Source: Nitrososphaerota archaeon (lineage in GTDB: Archaea > Thermoproteota > Nitrososphaeria > Nitrososphaerales > Nitrosopumilaceae). From it: DNA of 64,000 nt. The position numbers and the translations under genes are program-made. Below the pieces are notes generated by a model. That model did not search any database, was not told the DNA's origin, and worked only from the letters and a program-made list of their open reading frames with translations. Shown here one piece after another: positions 42,885-50,521 of this stretch (position 1 is the stretch's first letter; each line of letters starts with the position of its first letter). The stretch is from contig JAGWGB010000004.1 of the NCBI GenBank assembly GCA_028867595.1, forward strand, positions 1 through 64,000, read 5' to 3'.

Positions 42885-43763
42885 TCACACCTTGATGATG
42901 CCATTGCTGATGAGATACTGTATCCCTTTCACAAAGTCATCGTCTGATATTACACCATTTGCCCACCATCCGGCCGAATTTTTTATCCATGCCGGAATTT
43001 GCTGTGATTGGCCAGTGCCGCTGGTGTGTGGAACCACAATGATTCCCTTTTCTATTAGATACTTGATACCATTTACAAAATTCTGGTCATCGATTGTACC
43101 TTCTGACCACCATTTGGCGTTATTTTTCACCCATGGAGGTATGTGCACATCGGTAGGCATGGCACCCACGTAAAATGTATAGGCTGATCCTTCAAACTCT
43201 ACGGCATTTTGTTCAAGACCATTACGGGATGAAACCATGACAAGAAAATACTGCCTACCATCATTTAGCCAAAAAGAAAATTCTTCTATGACCGGGCTGG
43301 TCTGTGAAGTGTCATTTCTTGAAACCAAGGCCTGAATCACAAATCCATCTGAAAACCTCTGGATATTTTTTTGGTATATGGTAAATTTTGAACTGTCAAA
43401 CAACTTTGAAATAGACAGATCTAGAATTTGAGAGTCTGGCATCAAAAATACCATGTCTGATATGGGTTTGCCTTGATAATAATAAATTGCAAAGGTTGCA
43501 GGTCTGTCTGGATTCTCATTTGCAAACTCGACTAGTGAACTATCAGAACTGTTGCCCTGACTTGTGGGAATCCATCCTTGCGGAGGCGTAATGGAAAAGT
43601 TGTATGCTTGATTGCTGTACGTGTTTGTCTTTGTGTTTGCAGGATTGAACATTGGTACCTGAGAGCCACTAGTTTGTATTGTCATGTTATCATCGGCCCA
43701 TGCATACCCAGTTAAGAAAGTAAGAGTCAAACCAAGCAGAACAGAATAAAAAACTAATTTCAA
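42885..43763 (-). CDS. Secreted PsbP-like protein with two W/WW modules (292 aa)
   Basis: Signal peptide (to AWA, about residue 23). A mixed alpha/beta domain (about 45-205) contains FSITPPQGWIPTSQGNSSDSSLVEF and FVIQALVSRNDTS, resembling PsbP/MOG1-type folds. Two W/WW modules follow: IPPWVKNNAKWW... and IPAWIKNSAGWW..., each ending GIKYLIEKGII/GIQYLISNGII. The modules match those in the 8398 cupredoxin and 40802 protease. Probably an envelope-attached protein. Confidence 0.75.
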   Translation of the reverse strand: MKLVFYSVLLGLTLTFLTGYAWADDNMTIQTSGSQVPMFNPANTKTNTYSNQAYNFSITPPQGWIPTSQGNSSDSSLVEFANENPDRPATFAIYYYQGKPISDMVFLMPDSQILDLSISKLFDSSKFTIYQKNIQRFSDGFVIQALVSRNDTSQTSPVIEEFSFWLNDGRQYFLVMVSSRNGLEQNAVEFEGSAYTFYVGAMPTDVHIPPWVKNNAKWWSEGTIDDQNFVNGIKYLIEKGIIVVPHTSGTGQSQQIPAWIKNSAGWWANGVISDDDFVKGIQYLISNGIIKV

Positions 43764-43913
43764 TTAAAATTCCTCTCAAAATCTGATATAAGAATCATGC
43801 ATTGGCTTGCCCAGTTGAAACAAAATAATGATCTTCCTGTATTACTCTGTCCCAATTACCTTTCATTAAAAGATTTGAACATATTTTTATTCTATCTTGT
43901 CTGAATATGCCTT

Positions 43914-45125
43914 GTGATAAAGTACGCATTGTTGTTTTTGCTTTTTATTCCAATGCAAGCTCTTGCATTTACAACTGGGCAGAACGCTACGCTGGTTATA
44001 GGACACAGCGATTTTGATACGGGAGGAACAATACATGATACGCCATCTGCAAGCACTCTCTATCTTCCTGAAGGAATTGCTTTTGACAAGGCAGGAAATC
44101 TATGGGTTGTAGATACTGGCTTTAATCGTATATTGATGTTTTCTTCTCCATTCACAAATGACAAAAATGCGGAACTTGTAATTGGACAAGACAACTTTAC
44201 ATCAACTGGTGCTGCTCTGTCTCCAACTGGGCTTGACCAGCCATATGGTATGGCATTTGATAACGACGGAAACATGTGGGTTGCCGATACTAATAACAAC
44301 CGCATAGTAGAATACAAGGAACCTTTTGTGACAGGCGAAGCGGCATCAATTGTTATAGGCTCTCCAAGTTTTGATAAAGGAATGTATCCAACAACTGCAA
44401 GTTCGCTTGCAGCTCCATATGGCCTTGCCTTTGACAAGGCAGGAAACCTCTGGGCTGTGGATTATTATGATAACAGGATATTGGAATACATGCCACCGTT
44501 CAAAAACGAAATGAATGCATCGCTTGTAATAGGTCAGCCTGATTTTACAAGTAATTCTGATGGTTCCACAAAAGATAGGACAAATCTGCCAAGCTCTATT
44601 GCATTTGACGGCAGTGGAAACTTGTGGGTGACTGATAGCTTGAACAATAGAGCACTAGAGTTTGCCCAACCGCTTTCTACTGATGAGCAAGCATCGATGG
44701 TAATAGGACAAAAAGACTTTACATCAAACAATGCTGGAATTGCGAACGATTCTTTGAATACTCCATATGGGATAATATTTGATAAATCTGGGAATCTCTG
44801 GATAACTGACGGAAACAACGCTCGTGTCTTGGAATATGATATGCCATTTAGTAACGGGATGAGTGCGTCTACTGTTCTAGGTCAGACAGACTTTGAAGGT
44901 ATGCACGAGGGAACATCCTCAAACATGTTGGCAGAACCTTACGACGTAAAAATAGATGACAAGGGAAACCTCTGGGTTGCCGATACTGACAATAATCGTG
45001 TACTAGAGTTTTCTTCCGCTAGCACAGTTCCAGAGTTTGGTCCTCTTGCGTTGGCAATGCTTGCGGTGTCTGTTACAATCTTGGTTATGTTGACTAGATC
45101 AAAACTGACTTTATTAAGACTGTAG
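43914..45125 (+). CDS. NHL-repeat beta-propeller with PEFG anchor
   Basis: The 403-aa protein has a signal peptide (to ALA) and six similar blades, each containing YGxAFDKxGNLWVxDxxNNRIxEY-like text (for instance PYGMAFDNDGNMWVADTNNN and GIAFDKAGNLWVVDTGFNR), which are NHL repeats. It ends VPEFG, a helix and a basic tail. NHL propellers bind protein, RNA or ligands; the surface location suggests a scaffold or adhesin. GTG start. Confidence 0.88.
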   Translation: MIKYALLFLLFIPMQALAFTTGQNATLVIGHSDFDTGGTIHDTPSASTLYLPEGIAFDKAGNLWVVDTGFNRILMFSSPFTNDKNAELVIGQDNFTSTGAALSPTGLDQPYGMAFDNDGNMWVADTNNNRIVEYKEPFVTGEAASIVIGSPSFDKGMYPTTASSLAAPYGLAFDKAGNLWAVDYYDNRILEYMPPFKNEMNASLVIGQPDFTSNSDGSTKDRTNLPSSIAFDGSGNLWVTDSLNNRALEFAQPLSTDEQASMVIGQKDFTSNNAGIANDSLNTPYGIIFDKSGNLWITDGNNARVLEYDMPFSNGMSASTVLGQTDFEGMHEGTSSNMLAEPYDVKIDDKGNLWVADTDNNRVLEFSSASTVPEFGPLALAMLAVSVTILVMLTRSKLTLLRL

Positions 45126-45134
45126 CAGAATGTG

Positions 45135-45152
45135 ATTGCAATTAATTGCAAT
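45135..45152. other. 18-bp perfect palindrome after the NHL gene
   Basis: ATTGCAAT-TA-ATTGCAAT is perfectly palindromic and starts 10 bp after the propeller gene stop. Being AT-rich and short it could be a protein-binding site or part of a terminator. The 169-bp gap (45126-45294) holds no gene I can see, though GC-richer sequence at 45190-45260 is unexplained. Confidence 0.4.
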
Positions 45153-45294
45153 TTAATGCTGTCGTTTTAATAACAAACGACTATCATCTGCACGTAGAAG
45201 CTGTAGGGTCAAGCCTGGAGACATAACAACCCCATCCCTTCAGGCCATCCTGCAGTTTCATTTCTTGTTAACTAAAAACTTATTTTGAATGGAA

Positions 45295-45825
45295 CTAAGC
45301 CTTGCGTGATCTTATGAACTTGGCAAGATGTGCAATGCCAATAAATGGCCAAGCTAGTACCATGAAAACAAAGATCCATCCTACGACCATACTCACACCA
45401 AAAATGTTTGCAATTGTATTGAGTGGAAACAAGTATTGGCTTGTATCCTGAGGAAGATGCGGTCCAAGTATCAACATGAGAGAATTTTGAAATGCATGCC
45501 ACCCAAAAAATGCAGTTACAAAGAAAAATACTGCCTTTTTTCCTATGTATTTTTCAAATCCTCTCTTTTCTAGTCTTCCAAGCCGTTCGTCTAATGTCTT
45601 TATCTCACCTTGTAAAGAGTTGATTGCTTGCTCTGCATGCCTTTGTATTGATTCTGTGTCCTGAGGACCAAGATATAGTGGAATAATGCTCTCAAGATAT
45701 TTTTGGTCTGAAAGAGGTAGGGCTTTGCCGCTTGTTAGCATCCCAAGTATGTATTCTAGCCTTCCCCTGTCTCCTTTGCCTGACAAAATAATCTGTTGAA
45801 TGGAACTTATCACGTTCTCTGACAA
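45295..45825 (-). CDS. Two-helix membrane protein with cytosolic coiled coil (176 aa)
   Basis: The N-terminal 90 residues are cytosolic with a coiled coil (SIQRHAEQAINSLQGEIKTLDERLGRLEKRG). Two membrane helices follow (KKAVFFFVTAFFGWHAFQNSLMLI, SMVVGWIFVFMVLAWPFIGIAHL) and a basic tail. Last member of a four-gene minus-strand operon. Family not recognised. Confidence 0.65.
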   Translation of the reverse strand: MSENVISSIQQIILSGKGDRGRLEYILGMLTSGKALPLSDQKYLESIIPLYLGPQDTESIQRHAEQAINSLQGEIKTLDERLGRLEKRGFEKYIGKKAVFFFVTAFFGWHAFQNSLMLILGPHLPQDTSQYLFPLNTIANIFGVSMVVGWIFVFMVLAWPFIGIAHLAKFIRSRKA

Positions 45826-45866
45826 TAGTTGATTGCCATCTTAACCCAGATAAAAGCGATGAGATG

Positions 45867-46013
45867 TTATTGCAAAGACCTGAACTTTTTGATTGCCTCT
45901 CTTGCCATTTCCTCTTGGGCATCCTTTGATATCTTGGTAGGATCGTCTGAGGCCAAAGCCTTGTTGTACTCATCTTCTGTGTTTGATTTCATCTTCTTTT
46001 TTTCTTCTGACAT
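45867..46013 (-). CDS. Small charged hypothetical protein (48 aa)
   Basis: MSEEKKKMKSNTEDEYNK...EEMAREAIKKFRSLQ: highly charged, helical, no hydrophobic core. ATG 46013 has an AAATATC TATA-like box about 27 bp upstream; ATG 46061 would add 16 less typical residues. Lies between the degenerate HD gene and the coiled-coil membrane protein, all in the same direction. Confidence 0.55.
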   Translation of the reverse strand: MSEEKKKMKSNTEDEYNKALASDDPTKISKDAQEEMAREAIKKFRSLQ

Positions 46014-46074
46014 TGGCAATAATTGGAATCTTGTATTGATATTTCTTACTAAACCAATCATACGTGATTTGAAA

Positions 46075-46623
46075 CTACAAAATTATTGGCCTTTGGCCAT
46101 ATGACGAACTTGTCTCATTTATGCTGTCTATGATATTTTGAATTCCGGGGTATTGTAGTTTGGCCTTGGATATATCTTGCTTCATTATGCTAAGGTAATA
46201 CATCTCTTTTTTTACTTGCTTTGTTCTCTTGGTCTTTGACAGCATGGCGTTCTTCAAATCTTTGAGAGATGTAGACATGTCACAGAGTTTGATGAGTTTG
46301 GCCTCTAGTGGGGACTCCTTTAACTGTTTGACGTATTGCCTGTCTATCTGATCTTTTGCAATGCTGGTATCTCTTGATAACGCAAGGACAATAACTGATA
46401 TTCTGCTGCCAAACCTCTTGTCAATCTCGTTAAAGGTCGAAATGGAATCGTCAATCATTGCATACAGCCAAGCTGCTGCAAGAACCTCACTGTCTGCAAT
46501 TCCAAGACTTTTGAGCCTTGTCACAACTCCTCTCAAATGGTCCAAGTGCAAAATACCGTCTTTTCTTTTTGTACTTGCATATTTTTCTTTAGCAAATAAC
46601 TCTGCAGATTCTGCTATTTGCAT
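46075..46623 (-). CDS. Degenerate SpoT-like HD-domain protein (182 aa)
   Basis: The fold follows RelA/SpoT HD domains: GILHLDHLRGVVTRL (His29 retained), AAAWLYAMIDDS where the HD pair should be (Tyr54-Ala55), and KLIKLCDMSTSL with Asp115. The loss of His-Asp implies no metal catalysis, so it may bind a nucleotide or act as a regulator. Its stop overlaps nothing, but its start overlaps the upstream coiled-coil gene stop by 1 bp. Compare the intact HD hydrolase at 35515. Confidence 0.7.
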   Translation of the reverse strand: MQIAESAELFAKEKYASTKRKDGILHLDHLRGVVTRLKSLGIADSEVLAAAWLYAMIDDSISTFNEIDKRFGSRISVIVLALSRDTSIAKDQIDRQYVKQLKESPLEAKLIKLCDMSTSLKDLKNAMLSKTKRTKQVKKEMYYLSIMKQDISKAKLQYPGIQNIIDSINETSSSYGQRPIIL

Positions 46624-46880
46624 TATTCTTCTGCCTTTTCAAGTTCTTGACAAAGTTTTTTGTAATCATCTAATAAAACTCTGAAAGAGGATAATGCTGT
46701 ATTGACAGTTTTTTGAGCAAGCTCAAAACGCATGGTTTTTTCTACCAGATAAGATGGATCTTTTGGATCTAGGCCTGTTTCTTCCCAAATTGTTTGTACT
46801 TCGTCTATTAGTTTTTGAAGGCGCGCCTCATCTTTGTCTATCTTTTCCTTTAATTGCTTTACTGCCATGGTCTCTGCCAA
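46623..46880 (-). CDS. Coiled-coil hypothetical protein (85 aa)
   Basis: VKQLKEKIDKDEARLQKLIDEVQTIWEETG and LAQKTVNTALSSFRVLLDDYKKLCQELEKAEE are two long helices likely forming an antiparallel coiled coil. Its stop shares one base with the ATG of the degenerate HD gene, so the two are coupled and may form a complex. Internal ATG (MAVKQ) is an alternative start. Family unknown. Confidence 0.65.
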   Translation of the reverse strand: MAETMAVKQLKEKIDKDEARLQKLIDEVQTIWEETGLDPKDPSYLVEKTMRFELAQKTVNTALSSFRVLLDDYKKLCQELEKAEE

Positions 46881-47045
46881 GCCTTTCAGTATGAATTTGG
46901 AAGAGCGATATAATAACCTCGACTAGATAATTTTTTAAAACTTGAGAATACCTGCTCCGAAATTTACTGAATCTGGAACCGGGGCATTCTTTTTCTCTAG
47001 TCGGTTACCAGCAAAGGAAAAATACAAGTCAATGTCACACCTGTT

Positions 47046-47549
47046 GTGCACTTGCGACCGTATGCAATCTTGGCTGTACTAGTTCTTTCCCTTGCAAGCG
47101 TGCCGTCATTTGCCCAACTAACCAATAGTTATACTGTGAAAAATCCTCAAGGAGGACAATCTTATACAATCAATTATACGCTAACAGGTGCAACAATTAG
47201 TGATGTCCAAGTCAATACCCATGACACCTCGCTTGTAATACTGATAAATTCCACAAGTGATGGAAATTTGGTCGTTGATATGCCACGAAGCCTAATTGAT
47301 GCCAAGGCAGGCGCAAACGACGATAATTTCATAGTGCTTGTGGATGATACCTATACTAGCTTTCATGAGACAAAGACTGGTACTGACAGAACACTTTCCA
47401 TTGCATTTAATGGCGGAACAGAAAGAATTGAGATAATAGGCACGCAGGTACTTCCAGAATTTGGTTCAGTATCTGTTGCCATTTTAGCCATGTCTGTTGT
47501 ATCGATTGTTGTAATCTCTGCCAGATCTAGATTCAAGTTTGGTTTCTAG
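47046..47549 (+). CDS. Secreted PEFG-CTERM protein, short paralogue 3 (167 aa)
   Basis: Signal peptide (ILAVLVLSLASVPSFA). One domain (about 25-130) corresponds to the second domain of the 13355 and 27243 proteins: SYTINYTLTGATISDVQVNTHDTSLVI, VDMPRSLIDAK and TDRTLSIAFNGGTERIEIIGT. It ends LPEFG, a helix and a basic tail. The first Ig-like domain of the paralogues is absent. GTG start with a TATA-like AAATACAAG about 27 bp upstream. Confidence 0.83.
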   Translation: MHLRPYAILAVLVLSLASVPSFAQLTNSYTVKNPQGGQSYTINYTLTGATISDVQVNTHDTSLVILINSTSDGNLVVDMPRSLIDAKAGANDDNFIVLVDDTYTSFHETKTGTDRTLSIAFNGGTERIEIIGTQVLPEFGSVSVAILAMSVVSIVVISARSRFKFGF

Positions 47550-47563
47550 TTGAACTGTAACAT

Positions 47564-47812
47564 CTAGCTAAACCCTGCTCCAAACTCGTCACCGTGTTGA
47601 AGTGGATCTATCGAATCAGCGTTTTTTAGTTTTAGATACAAAAATGCTTCATTGATTAGCTGTGCTGCAGGCTCGCCTGTTAGGTTAAAATGCGTTTTTG
47701 CAAAATTATAGTATTTTTGCAATTTTGCACTATCTTGCTCGTCAAGTGATATCCTGTCTTCTGCAATCAATGTAGCAATTTTTTCAATTTGAGAATTGTA
47801 TTCTTCACTCAA
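47564..47812 (-). CDS. Small hypothetical protein (82 aa)
   Basis: Soluble, acidic, helical: IEKIATLIAEDRISLDEQDSAKLQKYYNFAKTHFNLTGEPAAQLINEAFLYLKLKNADSID. No motif recognised. It converges with the PEFG gene, 14 bp apart. Probably a thaumarchaeal-specific protein. Confidence 0.55.
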   Translation of the reverse strand: MSEEYNSQIEKIATLIAEDRISLDEQDSAKLQKYYNFAKTHFNLTGEPAAQLINEAFLYLKLKNADSIDPLQHGDEFGAGFS

Positions 47813-47896
47813 TATTTTATGACATTCAAACTGGCTTTTAAGTGATTGTAAAAATATTTTGCAAATATAACTTGGACACTCTGCATTAGTTGTACA

Positions 47897-48022
47897 TCAG
47901 TCCTTATCTTTTGGATTGTCTTCATCATATTCCTCATCCAAGTACTCTACTTGTTCCTCTTCGTCTTCTGTTGTTTCATCCAGAAACTCTCCTTCCTTTG
48001 TTCTTACCTGTTTGTCAGTCAA
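47897..48022 (-). CDS. Very acidic small protein (41 aa)
   Basis: A TTG-started frame reads MTDKQVRTKEGEFL followed by an almost continuous Asp/Glu run (DEEEQVEYLDEEYDEDN) and ends KDKD. The strongly biased but clean composition and clear stop suggest a real small acidic protein, possibly a histone-like mimic or disordered tail. The non-ATG start lowers confidence. Confidence 0.4.
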   Translation of the reverse strand: MTDKQVRTKEGEFLDETTEDEEEQVEYLDEEYDEDNPKDKD

Positions 48023-48085
48023 TGTATGGAATTACTAAAAACATGGACAAATGAATACCTTGCTGTATTCCTGGCTTGCAACAAG

Positions 48086-48430
48086 TTATTTTTTCATATA
48101 TTCTTGCAAAAATACGGCATTGTTATGTTCTGTATCCTTTGCGGCATAAAGAAGTGTTATCTTTTTCTTTTCTTTTTCTATGGCTCGTAACTTTGATATG
48201 GCATCTTTTTTCCCGTTCAATTCTTTTTGATACCTACTCTTGAAATCCTGCCATTTTTTTGGATCATGGGAAAACCACTTTCTTAGAGCATCGCTTGGAG
48301 CTATCTCTTTTAGCCACATGTCTATCCTGGCTGATTCCTTTGACAATCCACGCGGCCACAACCTATCAATCAGTATTCTAAAGCCATCTTGGTCAGAAAA
48401 AGACTCGTAGGCTCGCTTTATCTTGATCAA
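48086..48430 (-). CDS. DUF488 family protein (114 aa)
   Basis: [56 protein letters not shown] is the signature of YeaO-like DUF488 proteins ([19 protein letters not shown], LRKWFxHDP). These are small soluble proteins of unknown biochemical activity, sometimes proposed as nucleotide or DNA binders. A 19-bp gap separates it from the upstream hydrolase gene in the same direction. Confidence 0.88.
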   Translation of the reverse strand: MIKIKRAYESFSDQDGFRILIDRLWPRGLSKESARIDMWLKEIAPSDALRKWFSHDPKKWQDFKSRYQKELNGKKDAISKLRAIEKEKKKITLLYAAKDTEHNNAVFLQEYMKK

Positions 48431-48449
48431 GGGTTAATTGTAATTGTTC

Positions 48450-49238
48450 TTACTTGGATAAAAAGTCAAGCACAAGTTTAGAAAATTCAAAAGGCCTTTC
48501 TTCATACGGTATGTGACCGCATCCATCCATTATAACCAGTTCACAGTTTGGAATTGATGAGGCAAAATCTTTTGAATATTCTACTGGGATCATCTTGTCA
48601 TTGCTTCCCCATATGAGCAGTGTTGGGATCTTGATATGGCCAAGTTTTTCTGATATGGCAGGTGAATTTTTCATCCCTAAAAGCGTGGAGAGAAAAACCA
48701 TCTTTGCATTGTGTCTTTCCATGCTTGAGATAAAGTTCTCAACAGATTTGGAGTTTATCTCTGTGTTTTTTCCTGACATCATTTGATAAGCCAACTTGAC
48801 AGATTCAGGAGTGGGATGCAGCGCAGCCATGATATATGCATCAAGAACTGGGGTGGATTTTTTCATGATTCCTGCAGGAGAAGACAAGACAATTTTTTTA
48901 ATCCGGGGGTTTTGTGCGGCTGCACACTCTGCCACAACCTCGCCTCCAAGCGAAGTGCCTATCATGAATACATTTTGCAGTGACAACACTTTTAGAAACT
49001 CAAGCATGGTTTCCCTGAAAAGATCTGCTGTGTAATCTATCTGCGGCTTGTCGCTTTGGCCATATCCTATCAAGTCTGGTGCGATTACGCGATATTTTTT
49101 ACTCAATAATGGAATTAAAGGAAGCCATCTTTCTGCCATTCCGCCAAGACCGTGGAGCAAAACAACAGTACCATCCGAATGTCCTTCTTCAAGATATCTT
49201 ATCTTGTTTCCATTTATTGTGGCATAATTTTCTTGCAT
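48450..49238 (-). CDS. Alpha/beta hydrolase 1 of the PHA island
   Basis: The 262-aa hydrolase has the oxyanion HGLGG (about 29-33), nucleophile Ser96 in GTSLGG, acid Asp214 (GSNDKMIP) and His242 (GCGHIPYEERP). The layout is that of meta-cleavage-product hydrolases, lactonases and short-chain esterases. Its close paralogue at 52470 and its position beside PHA genes suggest a hydrolase for hydroxyalkanoate oligomers or thioesters. The exact substrate is not visible in the sequence. Confidence 0.85.
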   Translation of the reverse strand: MQENYATINGNKIRYLEEGHSDGTVVLLHGLGGMAERWLPLIPLLSKKYRVIAPDLIGYGQSDKPQIDYTADLFRETMLEFLKVLSLQNVFMIGTSLGGEVVAECAAAQNPRIKKIVLSSPAGIMKKSTPVLDAYIMAALHPTPESVKLAYQMMSGKNTEINSKSVENFISSMERHNAKMVFLSTLLGMKNSPAISEKLGHIKIPTLLIWGSNDKMIPVEYSKDFASSIPNCELVIMDGCGHIPYEERPFEFSKLVLDFLSK

Positions 49239-49330
49239 GCCTGAGTTGGGTGTGATGCATTGTGAGATAAGCTTTTGTTGTTATTACATTTGGCAATTAT
49301 TCAATCAAGTCTTGACAAATGAAAATGAAT

Positions 49331-49771
49331 CTAAGATCCAGATTTTTTGATAAAATCAAGTGAGCCTGAAAGCATTTTCGAATAATAGCCAAGCATCAGA
49401 TGTATGTACATGTCAAGCGTCTTGACTGCCGACACTTGAATCTGCATGTATGTCTGCTGTATGTTGTTTGCCATTTCTATTTGGGTTATTGTCGACTTGG
49501 TGGCCATCTTGGAATATGTCTCAAATGCCTGCAGTACTTTTTGGTCTATTCCCATCTTGGACAAGATCTCATTTTCTGCAATATTGCAAGCTCCGAAAAG
49601 GTCCTGAAGTGAGTGAAGGCATTCGGTATAAAAGTCCGAGTATATCTCCATGTTTGCAGGCAAGAGAGATTCCATCTTGTCAATTACACTGTTGGCATTT
49701 GCGTGCATGATGTCGCATACTGATATGTCCTGTACATTGTCTGTCTTCTCTAGAGTTTTCTTTTGTGCCAT
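49331..49771 (-). CDS. Phasin-like helical protein (146 aa)
   Basis: An all-helical protein with long amphipathic segments (ANMEIYSDFYTECLHSLQDLFGACN, KVLQAFETYSKMATKSTITQIEMANNIQQTYMQIQ, VKTLDMYIHLMLGYYSKMLSGSLDFIKK). This is the look of phasins, which coat PHA granules. It is divergent from phaE and shares the intergenic inverted repeat. The family assignment rests on composition and context, not on a sharp motif. Confidence 0.65.
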   Translation of the reverse strand: MAQKKTLEKTDNVQDISVCDIMHANANSVIDKMESLLPANMEIYSDFYTECLHSLQDLFGACNIAENEILSKMGIDQKVLQAFETYSKMATKSTITQIEMANNIQQTYMQIQVSAVKTLDMYIHLMLGYYSKMLSGSLDFIKKSGS

Positions 49772-49883
49772 CGTATGATATCATAGGTGCAAGGTTTCTT
49801 TTAATGATTTGTGAGTTTAAGATAAAACTTGAAATGTTAACATGAGTGTCTCATTGTTCATTTATTGATGAGACGTTTTTAGC

Positions 49884-49905
49884 TTGCGACAAAACCATGT
49901 CGCAA
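49884..49905. promoter_or_regulatory. Perfect inverted-repeat operator at the phaE promoter
   Basis: TTGCGACA (49884-49891) and TGTCGCAA (49898-49905) are perfect 8-bp inverted arms with a 6-bp spacer. The downstream arm abuts a TATA-like CTATAAG (49909-49915), which lies about 28 bp ahead of the phaE ATG. It also faces the divergent phasin-like gene. The 9 bp TGTCGCAAT next to TATA are also found next to TATA at operator site B (TGTCACAAT at site A). Confidence 0.65.
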
Positions 49906-49942
49906 TCTCTATAAGCTGTAGGTACTATCATAACATACTAAA

Positions 49943-50521
49943 ATGAGTTCTACGGAAAATTTCAAAAAATCACAAGAATACTACAAGCACGTATCTCTAT
50001 TTTGGACTGATTTGCTTTCTCTCATGTCAAGCAGGCCACAGTCACTCATGTCTACAGGGCCTTTTCGAAAACTTGGCGTTAATGCCAAAAAAGTGAATAC
50101 GGAAATGATAGAGATAAACCAAGAATTGACAGAGTTTAACGCTAGGCTTGCAGAATATTACAAGCAACTAATCGATACATGGAACGAGGCACAAAAGCAG
50201 TTTTCCAAAAAAGTGCCAGAAATTCCAACGGATACCGAACATCTCGATTCCACAAAACGCATTTGGATAGATATCTTTGAAAACTATTTTACACGCCTTT
50301 TTGATTCTTCTGAATTTGCAGAAAATTTTGGGAAAATGGTATCAAGCGAACTTGAGCTTGCAAAGCGCTGGAATAACATAACATCGCTCATGCTAGAGTC
50401 TGCCAGCATGCCTACAAAGAACGAGGTTGATGAACTGTACAAAGAATTACACTTGTTGCGAAAAAGAGTTGCCAAACTTGAAAAAATAGCTAATCATGGA
50501 GGAAGCAGAAATGACAAGTGA
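49943..50521 (+). CDS. phaE: Class III PHA synthase subunit PhaE
   Basis: The 192-aa helical protein has FWTDLLSLM near the start and a long C-terminal coiled coil (TKNEVDELYKELHLLRKRVAKLEKIANHGG). PhaE subunits of class III synthases show this architecture, including the RKLEKLGVNAKK-type middle and the heptad end. It is immediately followed, with an 11-bp overlap, by phaC. It should bind PhaC and control its activity. The protein is shorter than the roughly 350 residues of bacterial PhaE, as is usual in archaeal PhaE. Confidence 0.85.
   Translation: MSSTENFKKSQEYYKHVSLFWTDLLSLMSSRPQSLMSTGPFRKLGVNAKKVNTEMIEINQELTEFNARLAEYYKQLIDTWNEAQKQFSKKVPEIPTDTEHLDSTKRIWIDIFENYFTRLFDSSEFAENFGKMVSSELELAKRWNNITSLMLESASMPTKNEVDELYKELHLLRKRVAKLEKIANHGGSRNDK

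Noticed and set aside
45185-45275. Possible tRNA or small RNA in the GC-richer gap
   Set aside because: No cloverleaf, T-loop or stable stem could be drawn by eye.
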